Of a stretch of DNA of 64,000 nucleotides, positions 56,852 through 64,000 are shown one piece after another; the stretch's first letter is position 1; the number at the start of each line of letters is the position of its first letter. The notes under the pieces are model-generated. The model was given only the letters and a program-made list of their open reading frames with translations, was not told where the DNA came from and did no database searches. A program made the translations under genes and the position numbers. The stretch comes from Corynebacterium doosanense CAU 212 = DSM 45436 (GTDB lineage: Bacteria > Actinomycetota > Actinomycetes > Mycobacteriales > Mycobacteriaceae). The stretch lies in the NCBI RefSeq assembly GCF_000767055.1, contig NZ_CP006764.1, forward strand, positions 682,001 to 746,000. Direction: 5' to 3'.

Positions 56852-58273
56852 TCAGATCGACACTGTCCGGGGTGGTCCCAACGCCGATTGCCAGAGTCGT
56901 GAGAACTCCGTCGCCCACGGCCAGGCTCTCGGCAGGTGCAGGATCAGTTTCCTAGCCCGGTGAGCAATCCGGGCCGGGACGCTGATGATCCGTGTTCGCA
57001 GCGTCTGGGCGCGCACCTTGCCCATCCGTCCACCAACGACTCCGGCAGCAGCCCGCAGCAGGTTGTGCGTGATCGCTGCGACTGCGAGCCAAGCGGCGTT
57101 GGCGTTGAACACCCCGGAGGGCATATGCGCCAGGGCACCATTCTTCAGCTCCGCATTGATCTGCTCGATGATCGCGTGTCTGCGATGGATGTGATCAGCA
57201 GCGACAGTGTCGAAACGATCCTGATCGACGGTGGTGAAGAACGCGTGGTACCGGAACAAGTTGAACAACGGGTCTTGCCCGGCAGCCCGTTTTGTTTCGT
57301 TGAGTTCCGGGATGCGTCTCACCACCAGACGCCCCGTCGTTTGCAGTGCCTTCTTCTTTGAGGTGAACGCGGTGAATGGGATCTCAGCGACTTCGGCCTT
57401 CGAAATCCATGCCCCGGAATCTTCGTCGTAGATCGCTTCGGGGTATTCGATGCCAGTCCAGGAGTCATCGCTGATCATTCCGATCGCTGCTTTGACCCTT
57501 TTGTCCATGCGTACCGTGATCGACACATGAGCCCCGCCGTCGTGGGCGGCTTTGACGACGCCTGATGAGTAGTATGCCGAATCAGCGCGCACCAACACCG
57601 AAGTGCCAGAGTTGATCCGGGTTGTGGTGGCCAGAGCGTCGGAGACGAATTTGTCAGCACCCCGGGCTGAGGAGGTTGAGCCTTTGCGCAGGCGTTGACC
57701 GACGATGATTTGGCCGGAACTGGCAGTCGATGCGGTCGCCAATAGTGCGTTGAGCCCGCGACTACCTTGGTAGCCGAACCCGGCTCCCTGCTTCGACGCG
57801 GAGTGAACGTCGATGACGGTGTCGTCGACATCGACGAAGATCATTGACGCCTGTGCACTGTCCTGGTTCGTGGGCAGCAGCGGTGTGTGCGCGTTGAGGT
57901 TGGTCAGGAAGCGGGAGGAGATGGCGTCGAGTTGTCTGACGTGGCCGAAGGCGAACGAGCGGAGGAACGAGCCCAGTGTCGAAGGGGCGTAAACGCGGTC
58001 GAAGAGGTGTTTCATGCCGCCGTGGCGGACGATGTTCATGTCATCGATCGAGTCGGCCCCGGCAGCCATTCCTGCGACCAGGGTGGCCAGTTTCGGTGCT
58101 GGGTTCGCGCCTTTGTCCGCCCCGGTTGTGGTCACGGTCAGACGGTCTTCGGCGAGGGCTGGCAGGCCTGCCTTCTGGGCCAGTGCCATGATCGGGACCA
58201 GCCCGGTGGTTGCGGTGAGGTTCTCATCGTCGAAGGAATGGGACGCAGACGCGGGTGTGTGGTTGAATAGCAC
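56852..58273 (-). CDS. IS1380-family transposase
   Basis: 473 residues from GTG. DDE-type transposase of the IS4/IS1380 group: FVDVDDTVIDVHSASKQGAG holds the first catalytic Asp, LVRADSAYYSSGVVKAA the second, and HRRHAIIEQINAELKNGALAHMPS the YREK-like region with the catalytic Glu. Length and DNA context (15-bp ends, 5-bp duplication) fit the family. The C-terminal Arg/His-rich region ends LQLPRAWPWATE-like. No frameshift is visible. Confidence 0.94.
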   Translation of the reverse strand: MLFNHTPASASHSFDDENLTATTGLVPIMALAQKAGLPALAEDRLTVTTTGADKGANPAPKLATLVAGMAAGADSIDDMNIVRHGGMKHLFDRVYAPSTLGSFLRSFAFGHVRQLDAISSRFLTNLNAHTPLLPTNQDSAQASMIFVDVDDTVIDVHSASKQGAGFGYQGSRGLNALLATASTASSGQIIVGQRLRKGSTSSARGADKFVSDALATTTRINSGTSVLVRADSAYYSSGVVKAAHDGGAHVSITVRMDKRVKAAIGMISDDSWTGIEYPEAIYDEDSGAWISKAEVAEIPFTAFTSKKKALQTTGRLVVRRIPELNETKRAAGQDPLFNLFRYHAFFTTVDQDRFDTVAADHIHRRHAIIEQINAELKNGALAHMPSGVFNANAAWLAVAAITHNLLRAAAGVVGGRMGKVRAQTLRTRIISVPARIAHRARKLILHLPRAWPWATEFSRLWQSALGPPRTVSI

Positions 58274-58381
58274 CTGAGAGGTGCCCCTTTCTGGGCGGGA
58301 TTGGTTGACTTAGAACATCATCATTTTCCCATTTCAGAGGGGGCATTTCCATTTCATGCGCGGCTTGATCCGGATACTCGC

Positions 58382-58396
58382 ATCGGTGGATCAAGG
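58382..58396. repeat. Right inverted repeat of the IS
   Basis: ATCGGTGGATCAAGG, partner of 56681-56695, followed by the second TTTAG. Confidence 0.94.
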
Positions 58397-58490
58397 TTTA
58401 GAGACTGGCGCTGGGATAACAACACTCACGCTTAGCAAGCTTTGTGAAGCTCTCAATGCTAAGCCTGTACTACAAGAACACGCGAGTTAG

Positions 58491-58848
58491 CCCGGTGGTG
58501 CCGGTCTGGGCCAAGAATTGACCTATAACTGGGTCCCGAAAAGGCCCGCTCATCCTTGTTTCTACTATTACTTCCTTTTGTACGGATCGGCTATTCGATC
58601 TGCTATAACAAGGGTTTCCTTGTTGGAGGCTGGTTAGATTCTGATGCCGTCTAGGGCGTCACCATCATGGGTATTCATCGCAGCTGGGTGGAATCTCACG
58701 ATGAGTACTGCGAAGCCTTCGACGTTAACCCCACATCAGCTACGGCTGATGTGGGGCCATTTTCTACCATTTGTACTGCCAAGAAGACGGTGTCGCGCTA
58801 AGCACGCTGCCTGTACAGGCGCTCAACCTCCGAAGAGTGGCGGTTTCA
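58491..58848. other. Gene-free spacer between the controller remnant and the mob genes
   Basis: 358 bases without a credible gene. It holds a small perfect hairpin AACAAGG-GTTT-CCTTGTT at 58607-58624 and the strong terminator at 58729-58756. Base composition is lower in GC than the mob genes that follow. Confidence 0.6.
58729..58756. terminator. Terminator hairpin CCCCACATCAGC/GCTGATGTGGGG
   Basis: Perfect 12-bp stem with a TACG tetraloop, followed by CCATTTTCT. It separates the restriction-modification operon from the minus-strand mob genes and could serve both. Confidence 0.85.
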
Positions 58849-59787
58849 CTACTTTCCTTCACTAACCACCTTCGCCGCCACGTAGGCCATTGGGCTAACT
58901 ATCAACCCCATAACAGCCAGTGTGACTACCAGCCAGCCTACGGTGGAATACCAGGTCTCGGCCGACGCGACGTTGCTCCAGAGCGTGCCTAAACCATCAG
59001 GGATACCAAGGAAGTTCATCGCGCCAACACCCAGCGAGCCGATAGCCACGAACCCAGCTCCTACCAACAGCGCAGCCAACACAGTCCAGAGGGCGAACCG
59101 CTTCGTGTTGTTAATTCGGTCAGTATCTTTGCGGATTGATTCTTCGATTTTTTGTCGTTCCTGGCTAACCTTACCCAGCTCTTTTGTCAACAATGCGCGC
59201 TCCCGCTGGAGTCGCTCGACCGCTCGGTTTACCGTGCCGTCGATGCTCTCCTGGACACGCGCGAACGACTGGTTAACCAAGGGCCCAAGCTCAGATTTCA
59301 GGCTCATCGATATTTGCTTGGACAATCCTTGAGAGACGTTCTTGGTGCTGGCGGCGGAGAGTTTCACGGGGTGCTCCGCGACCTCCAGTGTCGCTTTGTA
59401 CATCAGCGCCAAATCTGCCAGCGTGCCCTGCACCGACCGTAACGCCGGGCCCATCGATGAGATCATCGTCACCAGCGACGAGATCGTCTCCGCGACCGCT
59501 CTCTGCGCCGTGTCGTACTCCTCCGTCCCCACCGTCGTCTGGCTGAGCTGCCGCAGCCGCTCGGCGAGCTGCTGCTGCTGCTCGGACAAGTGCGTCAGTC
59601 CCACCACCGAGACCTCGACCTCGGTGACCCTCTCGGCCAGCTGCTCCGCCGCCTCCATCGCTGACGAGAGCTTCTGCTTCTGGCTGACCCGGTCGTCGGT
59701 CAGTTTTTCCAGAGCCTCCATCACCGGGTCCAACTCCGGGTTGAGGTACTGCTCGATGAGAGTCTCCATGTGTGTTTCCTGTGACAT
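58849..59787 (-). CDS. MobB-like coiled-coil membrane protein nested over the relaxase 3' end
   Basis: 312 residues. N-terminal two thirds are coiled coil (about residues 10-215) with Gln/Glu/Leu-rich heptads. Two membrane segments follow at about 230-252 and 280-305 with a short C-terminal tail. Starts MSQETHMETLIEQYLNPELD. The first 497 bases lie inside the relaxase gene in another frame, as mbeB and mbeD lie inside mbeA of ColE1. It probably stabilises the relaxosome or docks it at the membrane. No sequence family recognised beyond this architecture. Confidence 0.72.
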   Translation of the reverse strand: MSQETHMETLIEQYLNPELDPVMEALEKLTDDRVSQKQKLSSAMEAAEQLAERVTEVEVSVVGLTHLSEQQQQLAERLRQLSQTTVGTEEYDTAQRAVAETISSLVTMISSMGPALRSVQGTLADLALMYKATLEVAEHPVKLSAASTKNVSQGLSKQISMSLKSELGPLVNQSFARVQESIDGTVNRAVERLQRERALLTKELGKVSQERQKIEESIRKDTDRINNTKRFALWTVLAALLVGAGFVAIGSLGVGAMNFLGIPDGLGTLWSNVASAETWYSTVGWLVVTLAVMGLIVSPMAYVAAKVVSEGK

Positions 59788-60781
59788 CGTCCTTCTCCTC
59801 TGTATCTCGATCTGATGTGATGCGCGCGAGAGCGTCTCTCCGCGCCTGTCGTGCTATCCGTGCGGCGTGTGCCGCCTGCGCCTCTGCGATCCGATCGCCG
59901 AGGCCGGTCATCGTGTAGGTCTCACCCAATTTCGACCCGGCCGTGGCGGCTTTTCGGGTGCGGCCCCGAGAGGTCGCGTAGGTGGCGACCTCGCCGTCGT
60001 CATCGACAAGGGCGAGGGTGACGGCAGAGCCCCCCTCAACGCGGATCGAGACTCCGTGGTCAGCGGCGATCTGCTGCGCCGCCGTCCAGCCAGCTTCGGG
60101 GTCACTGGCCCCCGTGACACGCGGATCGGCTAGGACCTCATCGACGCGGGCGCGGAGATAATGCCGCCACGTGTCCGGGCCGATCTCGTGCAGTGCCAGG
60201 CCCGACGAGTCGATATTCCGTCCCTCCCGCGCAGCCGTGCGCTCAGCCTGGGACAGGCTCACCTCCGATTGGCTCAGAACACGCATGTGCCAGTCACGCA
60301 TTAAGCGGTCGTTTTCGAAAGCGACTGCGTGCCAGTTGCCCGCCTGCTTCGACGTGGCTTTACCAGTCGCCAGGTCATGATTGAGCACGATGATGTGGTT
60401 GTGCACGCACCCAGATTTCGAGTCAGTGTGCGTCGCCACGACCACCGGGGAGCCCGGGGCCAGCCGCGTGGCCAGCTCCCTGCCCATCGCCTGTGCGCGC
60501 TCGATGTCAGCAGGGTCCTGGGCGTCCAGCTCATCCACAGCCCAGCTCTGGACGATGGTCACCGCCTGATTCGACCGCTGCGTGTGCGGCCTCAGCATCT
60601 CCTGTCCCTCATCGACCCACGCCAGCGCGGCCCACGGGTCGTCGCGCGCCTCGCCGACGCCCACCATGCTCAGACCGGCAGCGCGGATCACGCCGTCCCG
60701 GGCACCGCTGGCGGTGCCATACACGGCGTAGACCACCGCGCCGCGCACGTCCTGAGACCTATCCACCGTCGTGACAGACAC
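59291..60781 (-). CDS. Relaxase/mobilization nuclease (PF03432 type)
   Basis: 496 residues from GTG. The relaxase core is at about residues 15-200: VVYAVYGTAS carries candidate catalytic Tyr residues, and HTDSKSGCVHNHIIVLNHD is the metal-binding three-His motif. Residues 200-330 are helical with RxxARRDALARI. The last 165 residues are Gly/Arg/Ala-rich and of low complexity, because this DNA also encodes the coiled-coil protein in another frame. Its start overlaps the mobC stop by 23 bases. It nicks oriT and pilots DNA during conjugative mobilization. Confidence 0.86.
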   Translation of the reverse strand: MSVTTVDRSQDVRGAVVYAVYGTASGARDGVIRAAGLSMVGVGEARDDPWAALAWVDEGQEMLRPHTQRSNQAVTIVQSWAVDELDAQDPADIERAQAMGRELATRLAPGSPVVVATHTDSKSGCVHNHIIVLNHDLATGKATSKQAGNWHAVAFENDRLMRDWHMRVLSQSEVSLSQAERTAAREGRNIDSSGLALHEIGPDTWRHYLRARVDEVLADPRVTGASDPEAGWTAAQQIAADHGVSIRVEGGSAVTLALVDDDGEVATYATSRGRTRKAATAGSKLGETYTMTGLGDRIAEAQAAHAARIARQARRDALARITSDRDTEEKDDVTGNTHGDSHRAVPQPGVGPGDGGSGKTDRRPGQPEAEALVSDGGGGAAGREGHRGRGLGGGTDALVRAAAAARRAAAAAQPDDGGDGGVRHGAESGRGDDLVAGDDDLIDGPGVTVGAGHAGRFGADVQSDTGGRGAPRETLRRQHQERLSRIVQANIDEPEI

Positions 60782-61145
60782 GGGCGCTCACCTCCCCGCT
60801 CAGCTCATCGAGCTGGGCCTCGATCTCGGCCATCTGCTGCGACAGCACCGACGCGTCTGCGCCTGCACCGCGCTGGTGCAGCGCCCGCACCGACTGATTC
60901 ACATTCACACCGATGCGGCGTACCTCCAACCGCAGGGCGCGCAACTCGGCCACCAGTCCGGGCGGGGGAGCCGTAGCCCGCTCCCGCCACCCCGGCGGTA
61001 GCCGGTCTGACAGCGTGTGGACGCCACCCCTGATCACCTCCGCTGGCGTGATCCCCAGCTGCCGGGCGACAGCCTCGACCACCCCCCACGCGGCCGCGTC
61101 GAGGCGGATCGTCAGTCGCTTCGCTACCTCACCTTTTAACTTCAT
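60759..61145 (-). CDS. MobC-family mobilization accessory protein
   Basis: 128 residues. An N-terminal ribbon-helix-helix-like segment (KRLTIRLDAAAWGVVEAVARQLGITPAEVIR) binds DNA. The C-terminal part has the MobC core RRIGVNVNQSVRALHQRG, equivalent to the IGNNLNQIAR signature of PF05713. MobC proteins open the oriT region for the relaxase. It overlaps the relaxase start by 23 bases, and the oriT-like region lies directly upstream of its start. Confidence 0.88.
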   Translation of the reverse strand: MKLKGEVAKRLTIRLDAAAWGVVEAVARQLGITPAEVIRGGVHTLSDRLPPGWRERATAPPPGLVAELRALRLEVRRIGVNVNQSVRALHQRGAGADASVLSQQMAEIEAQLDELSGEVSARVCHDGG

Positions 61146-61395
61146 CTTCGCCTTCTTCCATCGTCGTTACAGATAGTGGACCGAACCGCTGACGCGCTCC
61201 GATCCATGCCGGGGTTTCTCTGACACGCTCCGAGCGATCCCGTCTCCCAGACACTTCGTGATCTGTGAGCGCTGGGATCGTCGGAGACGGCAGCGAAACC
61301 CCGGTGCCAGCATCACCCTGAGCACCTCCGGTGCTCTCGGCGCTGGCGCGCCGACCGGGTGGCTGGCCGGGGGCGCGCTGCGCCCCCTGGACCCC
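61146..61395. other. Candidate origin of transfer (oriT) region
   Basis: 250 bases with dense inverted repeats directly upstream of mobC. CCGGGGTTTC (61209-61218) pairs with GAAACCCCGG (61295-61304). Inside it, CGATCCC pairs with GGGATCG and CCGTCTCC with GGAGACGG. To the right are perfect hairpins GAGCACC-TCC-GGTGCTC (61320-61336) and GGGGGCGC-GCT-GCGCCCCC (61369-61387). This layout and place are typical of oriT; the nick site cannot be named by eye. Confidence 0.55.
61209..61304. repeat. Inverted repeat CCGGGGTTTC / GAAACCCCGG
   Basis: Perfect 10-bp arms 76 bases apart, enclosing two shorter inverted pairs. Likely relaxosome-binding structure. Confidence 0.7.
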
Positions 61396-61761
61396 CTAGC
61401 CCCAGTCCGAGGCCGGGGCCGGGGCCTCGGACTGCACTGACGCGTCCTCTACCGGTGAGTCAGCGGCTTCCTCCGAGCTGCCCTGCTCCTCAGCCTCAGC
61501 CTCAGCCTCAGGCACGACCTCAGTCTCAGCCGTCTCCTCAGCCTCTTCGAGACCGGCCTCCACGAGGAGATCTCGCAGCGGGCGGTCACGGAAACCGTGC
61601 CACCGCGAGCGCGGCGACGTGGCCGCAGCTTCGAGGACTTCACCGAGCGCGACGAGCACCGCCTGGCGCTCCTCGTCCTCGCGGCGCTGAGCGTCTGCGA
61701 GCGCCTGCTGCTGATCGCGCAAGCGCTTGACGGCAGCGTTGACCTTCTGCTTCGTTGCCAT
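61396..61761 (-). CDS. Small acidic coiled-coil protein of the mob module
   Basis: 121 residues from ATG; GGAG lies 9 bases upstream inside the stop region of the previous gene (2-base gap). N-terminal half is basic then heptad-rich (MATKQKVNAAVKRLRDQQQALADAQRREDEE); middle VLVALGEVLEAAATSPRSRWHGFRDRPL; the last 45 residues are almost all Glu, Ala, Ser and Val. A similar basic-helix then acidic-tail layout occurs in small TraD-like mobilization proteins of Gram-positive plasmids, but I cannot make the assignment by motif. Confidence 0.6.
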   Translation of the reverse strand: MATKQKVNAAVKRLRDQQQALADAQRREDEERQAVLVALGEVLEAAATSPRSRWHGFRDRPLRDLLVEAGLEEAEETAETEVVPEAEAEAEEQGSSEEAADSPVEDASVQSEAPAPASDWG

Positions 61762-61763
61762 GA

Positions 61764-62561
61764 TTAAAGCTCCATTCCGTAGTCGGTAGTCTTCGTCGGT
61801 CGCGGCGGTGTGGGGGCCGTCCGCTGGCTTCCCCTACCGCCCTTGTCGGAGCGGTCACTGCCCTTGTCGAGCGCCAGGCGCAGATCTTCGATGGCCGTAG
61901 ATCTGCCCTCTGCCGGTCCTCCCGGACCCGCTGCCGCTACCGCCTCAGCGTCCTCAGCTCCACGCCGAGCGCGGTCGGCGAGCGCCTCCCAGTCCACGCT
62001 GAGCACGCCAGCTGTAGGGGCATCGAGGCCCCGCGAGGCGAGGCCGGCCTCGTGGGCCGAGACCAGCTCAGCGATGCGCGTCCTGGCCGCCTCCACCCGC
62101 CGGTCATCACCGGGGATGAGGCCCCGATCCGCCGCCGCGAGAGCGCTGAGATCGCGCTCCCACAGAGTGATCTCATCCCCGACCGCCCTCCGGCTGGTGG
62201 CGTGGACAGACCCCTCGGCGATCTCGGCGAGGGGACCTCCGAGGCAATCCAGGCGAGCGCAGATAGCACGCGTGGTGGCGGGCTTGAATTTCTGCATGCG
62301 CACCGCAGCCTTCGCAGCGTCGATCTGACGCCGCGTCTTGACATCCCACCGAGACTCGTAATCCGCCTGGGCCTTCTCACGATCGCACAGTGCTTTTTTC
62401 TCGGCGCGCCGCTGCTCCGTGCGGCGCTGCTCATCATCCAGCGCAGCCTGCCGCTGGGCCTGCGCCTCCTGCTCTTGTGCAGCCGCCAACGAAGCCATCA
62501 TCAGCGCTGCGAGGACGGTAAAAATATCGTGGCCGAATCCATCGGACATGTCCTGCTCCAT
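61764..62561 (-). CDS. Coiled-coil protein of unknown function in the mob module
   Basis: 265 residues. The N-terminus has a weakly hydrophobic stretch (DIFTVLAALMMASLAAAQ, about residues 10-27), then a long charged coiled coil rich in Gln, Arg, Glu and Lys (about 28-85). A helical middle contains CARLDCLGG and LAAADRGLIPGDDRRVEAARTRI. The tail is Ala/Gly/Arg-rich. It is followed within 2 bases by the acidic coiled-coil gene. No recognisable family; a structural or partner role in transfer is inference. Confidence 0.6.
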   Translation of the reverse strand: MEQDMSDGFGHDIFTVLAALMMASLAAAQEQEAQAQRQAALDDEQRRTEQRRAEKKALCDREKAQADYESRWDVKTRRQIDAAKAAVRMQKFKPATTRAICARLDCLGGPLAEIAEGSVHATSRRAVGDEITLWERDLSALAAADRGLIPGDDRRVEAARTRIAELVSAHEAGLASRGLDAPTAGVLSVDWEALADRARRGAEDAEAVAAAGPGGPAEGRSTAIEDLRLALDKGSDRSDKGGRGSQRTAPTPPRPTKTTDYGMEL

Positions 62562-62642
62562 TCTGTGAATTGAAAAATTGATTGGTCTTTTGAGGTACTC
62601 ACGGGGCCAGCGGTGGCGGCCGCGCGAGCGTGTCGGCAGCCA

Positions 62643-64000
62643 TCATTTGCACCCTGCCCAGGTCTCGGCTGGGCCGGCCGCCTCGGCCAGGACGGGCACG
62701 ACGACGCCGCCCGCGCACGGCAGGGTCACCGACTCGAATGTGGCGACCACAGCGGCCTGTATCTCCTCTGCCCGGTCACCCGGGACAGAGAGCACCACCT
62801 CGTCGTGGACGAAGATGCGGACCATCGCACTCACCTCGTCGGGCAGTGAGAGGACTCCCGTCAGGAAGGCGTCGCGGGCCGTGGCCTGGCCATAGCCCGC
62901 CGGAGCCTGTGTCCATGCGCGGTCACGCGGGACAGCGACACGACGGCCGTAGCCAGAGGTGACGTAACCGCCCGACTCAGCCCCGGCCCGGAGACGGGCC
63001 TTAAAAGCCGCCAGGCCCGGGTACGCGCGGTCGTAGTCAGTGAGGATCTGCCGAGCTTCACCCTCGGATACACCGAGAGCTGCTGACAGCTTCGCTGCCC
63101 CCACCCCGTAGTTCATGGAGTGGTTCACGATCTTGGCGTCAGCCCTGCGCCCAGGGTCGCCGAAAAGCCTTGCCGCCGTCTCGGAGTGCAGATCGACCCC
63201 CGGCTGGAAAAGCGCAGCGTACGCGGCGTCTCCGCTACCCGCCGCCATACACCGAGCGTCGATGCCGGATAGGTCCACGGCGACCATCACGTCGCCCTCA
63301 TCCGGCACGATCATCGCCCGTTGAGCGATGAGCCGGTCCGATCTACTGCCAAAAATGGTCATGCCGGGCGAGGTCGTGGACAGCCGACCTGTCGCCTGGG
63401 AGGGCTGGATCGCGGGGTAGACGCGGTCGTCGGACCGCAGACACTTTTTCACCGTCGCGGCCGGAGACGACGCCTGTAGGAGGGTCGTCATTTTCTCAGC
63501 CAGCTCCGCCAGCGCGGCGCTCTCTGGATGCTCCGCTGCTACGGCCGCAAAAGCCTCGCCAGAGGCACTCACCGAGCCTTTGGCAGTGAGAGGGAGCTCT
63601 GCACCGGCATGGTGGACATATCGAGCCAGAGCGGCCTTACCCTCAGCGCTAGCCCACGGCGCTTTCCCCTCGTCAGGGATGCCGACCGTCTCCACCAGCC
63701 AGGTGCGGATCTCACCCCGCACCAGGTCTTCGTCGGCGAGGCGACGCTCGACCTCGACGCGGTCTACACGCACACCGTGTGATTCCACCTGGGCCAGCGC
63801 GTGCGCCACCTGGTGCTCGTAGGTGACGTACTCCTCGCCGACCACGTCCACGGCCCGGGGCAGGAGAGCCGCGTACACCGCCGCCGTGGCGCGCACGTCC
63901 TGCGTGGCGTAGGCGCGGTAGTCCTCGTCGTCGACGGGGATCCGGTCGTATCCGCCGTGGTCACGGGCCAGCTTTTTCAGGGCGCTCTCGCCAGCCGAGA
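62643..64000 (-). CDS. Family A DNA polymerase of the element (5' end outside window)
   Basis: At least 452 residues; the frame is open to the window edge, so the start lies beyond 64000. The part seen starts in a 3'-5' exonuclease-like segment (YRAYATQDVRATAAVYAALL, the YxxxD motif) and runs into a polymerase domain. Motif A reads AVDLSGIDARCMAAG, with Gly and Asp where DNA polymerase I has Gln and Glu. The O-helix is RADAKIVNHSMNYGVGAAKL and motif C is IFVHDEVVLSV. It resembles polymerases of actinophages and plasmids more than housekeeping PolA. Confidence 0.85.
   Translation of the reverse strand, partial: SAGESALKKLARDHGGYDRIPVDDEDYRAYATQDVRATAAVYAALLPRAVDVVGEEYVTYEHQVAHALAQVESHGVRVDRVEVERRLADEDLVRGEIRTWLVETVGIPDEGKAPWASAEGKAALARYVHHAGAELPLTAKGSVSASGEAFAAVAAEHPESAALAELAEKMTTLLQASSPAATVKKCLRSDDRVYPAIQPSQATGRLSTTSPGMTIFGSRSDRLIAQRAMIVPDEGDVMVAVDLSGIDARCMAAGSGDAAYAALFQPGVDLHSETAARLFGDPGRRADAKIVNHSMNYGVGAAKLSAALGVSEGEARQILTDYDRAYPGLAAFKARLRAGAESGGYVTSGYGRRVAVPRDRAWTQAPAGYGQATARDAFLTGVLSLPDEVSAMVRIFVHDEVVLSVPGDRAEEIQAAVVATFESVTLPCAGGVVVPVLAEAAGPAETWAGCK

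Larger units (their letters stand above)
56681..58396. mobile_element. IS1380-family insertion sequence, 1,716 bp, complete
   Basis: Perfect 15-bp terminal inverted repeats CCTTGATCCACCGAT (56681-56695) and ATCGGTGGATCAAGG (58382-58396). Both ends are flanked by TTTAG (56676-56680 and 58397-58401), a 5-bp target duplication. One full-length transposase lies inside on the minus strand. Ends, duplication and open frame are intact, so the element looks recently inserted and possibly still active. Confidence 0.94.
56557..58490 (+). pseudogene. XRE-family controller gene interrupted by an IS1380-type element
   Basis: The reading frame starts at ATG 56557, overlapping the specificity gene by 8 bases. 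It encodes 41 residues of a helix-turn-helix (VKRLRIERGWTQEELARYSE, SRPTIARL) before the IS enters at 56681, where it now stops at 56701-56703. Joining 56680 directly to 58402 continues the same frame (E-T-G-A-G-I-T-T-L, then SKLCEALNAKP) to a stop at 58488-58490, giving 70 residues, the normal size for restriction-modification C proteins. So the regulator was inactivated by the insertion. Confidence 0.88.
53228..64000. mobile_element. Integrated mobilizable element (partial; right end outside window)
   Basis: From just after the initiator tRNA the chromosome-type genes stop. The content becomes a restriction-modification operon, an IS element, a relaxase/MobC mobilization set, an oriT-like region and a family A DNA polymerase. 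Base composition drops in the restriction-modification part and rises again in the mob part, pointing to a mosaic. No integrase, excisionase or duplicate of the tRNA 3' end is visible here, so the integration site is inferred from position only. Confidence 0.62.

Noticed and set aside
58644..58992. Small plus-strand frames around the terminator at 58729
   Set aside because: No ribosome-binding site, no family features, interrupted by the hairpin.

Overview
The window is a high-GC actinobacterial chromosome segment, almost certainly from a Corynebacterium. Evidence: WhiB regulators, the MtrAB-LpqB cassette, mannose genes for lipomannan and cell-wall glycans, a mycothiol-type SigH/RshA pair, AdnAB instead of RecBCD, TIGR03089, TIGR02569, Rv3212 and DUF3107 families, and many leaderless-looking promoters in which a TANNNT hexamer sits 7-8 bases before an ATG or GTG. 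From memory, the gene order resembles the wbbL-to-uvrD2 region of C. glutamicum. Nothing was searched; all names come from reading motifs.

Core region, 1-53,100. Positions 1-5,112 hold purE, a YdcF-like protein, a DUF4282-type membrane protein with a 13-residue repeat, a TIGR03089 protein, an LCP ligase and a rhamnosyltransferase-like enzyme. Positions 5,200-11,600 are a mannose-activation cluster (manC, manB, manA) with whcD. Positions 12,800-23,000 carry ahcY, tmk, mtrA, mtrB, lpqB, a ComFC-like protein, hpf and secA. Positions 24,400-28,800 carry rsgA, aroA, a SRAP protein, sigH, rshA, a 24-residue bL37 gene and whcE. Positions 29,200-44,600 carry a DEAD-box helicase, a DUF3152 putative metalloprotease, adnA-adnB, a CglK/MthK-like potassium channel, nudC and uvrD2. 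Positions 44,600-53,034 carry an orphan cyclodehydratase-like protein, a YgjP-type metalloprotease, a TIGR03624 protein, a Lon-like PDZ protease, a lipoprotein and a UPF0182 membrane protein.

Accessory region, 53,150-64,000. An initiator tRNA gene is followed by a terminator, and then the character of the DNA changes. First comes a restriction-modification operon whose layout (nuclease-methylase fusion plus two-repeat specificity subunit) matches Type IIB BcgI-like systems. Its third gene, a small XRE regulator, is split by a complete IS1380-family element with perfect 15-bp ends and a 5-bp target duplication; removing the element on paper restores an intact 70-codon reading frame. Then, all on the minus strand, comes a mobilization module: a family A DNA polymerase that runs off the window, two unknown coiled-coil or acidic proteins, an oriT-like inverted-repeat region, mobC, a relaxase, and a membrane-anchored coiled-coil gene nested in another frame over the relaxase 3' end, as in ColE1-type mob regions. 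I read this as part of an integrated mobilizable element next to the tRNA; the integrase and far boundary are not in the window.

Most interesting points: the controller gene killed by the IS, the nested mob genes, an internal Shine-Dalgarno and GTG at the start of the channel's RCK domain, mtrB lacking an ordinary start codon for its conserved N-terminus, the overlapping back-to-back leaderless promoters of aroA and the SRAP gene, and the orphan cyclodehydratase-like protein.
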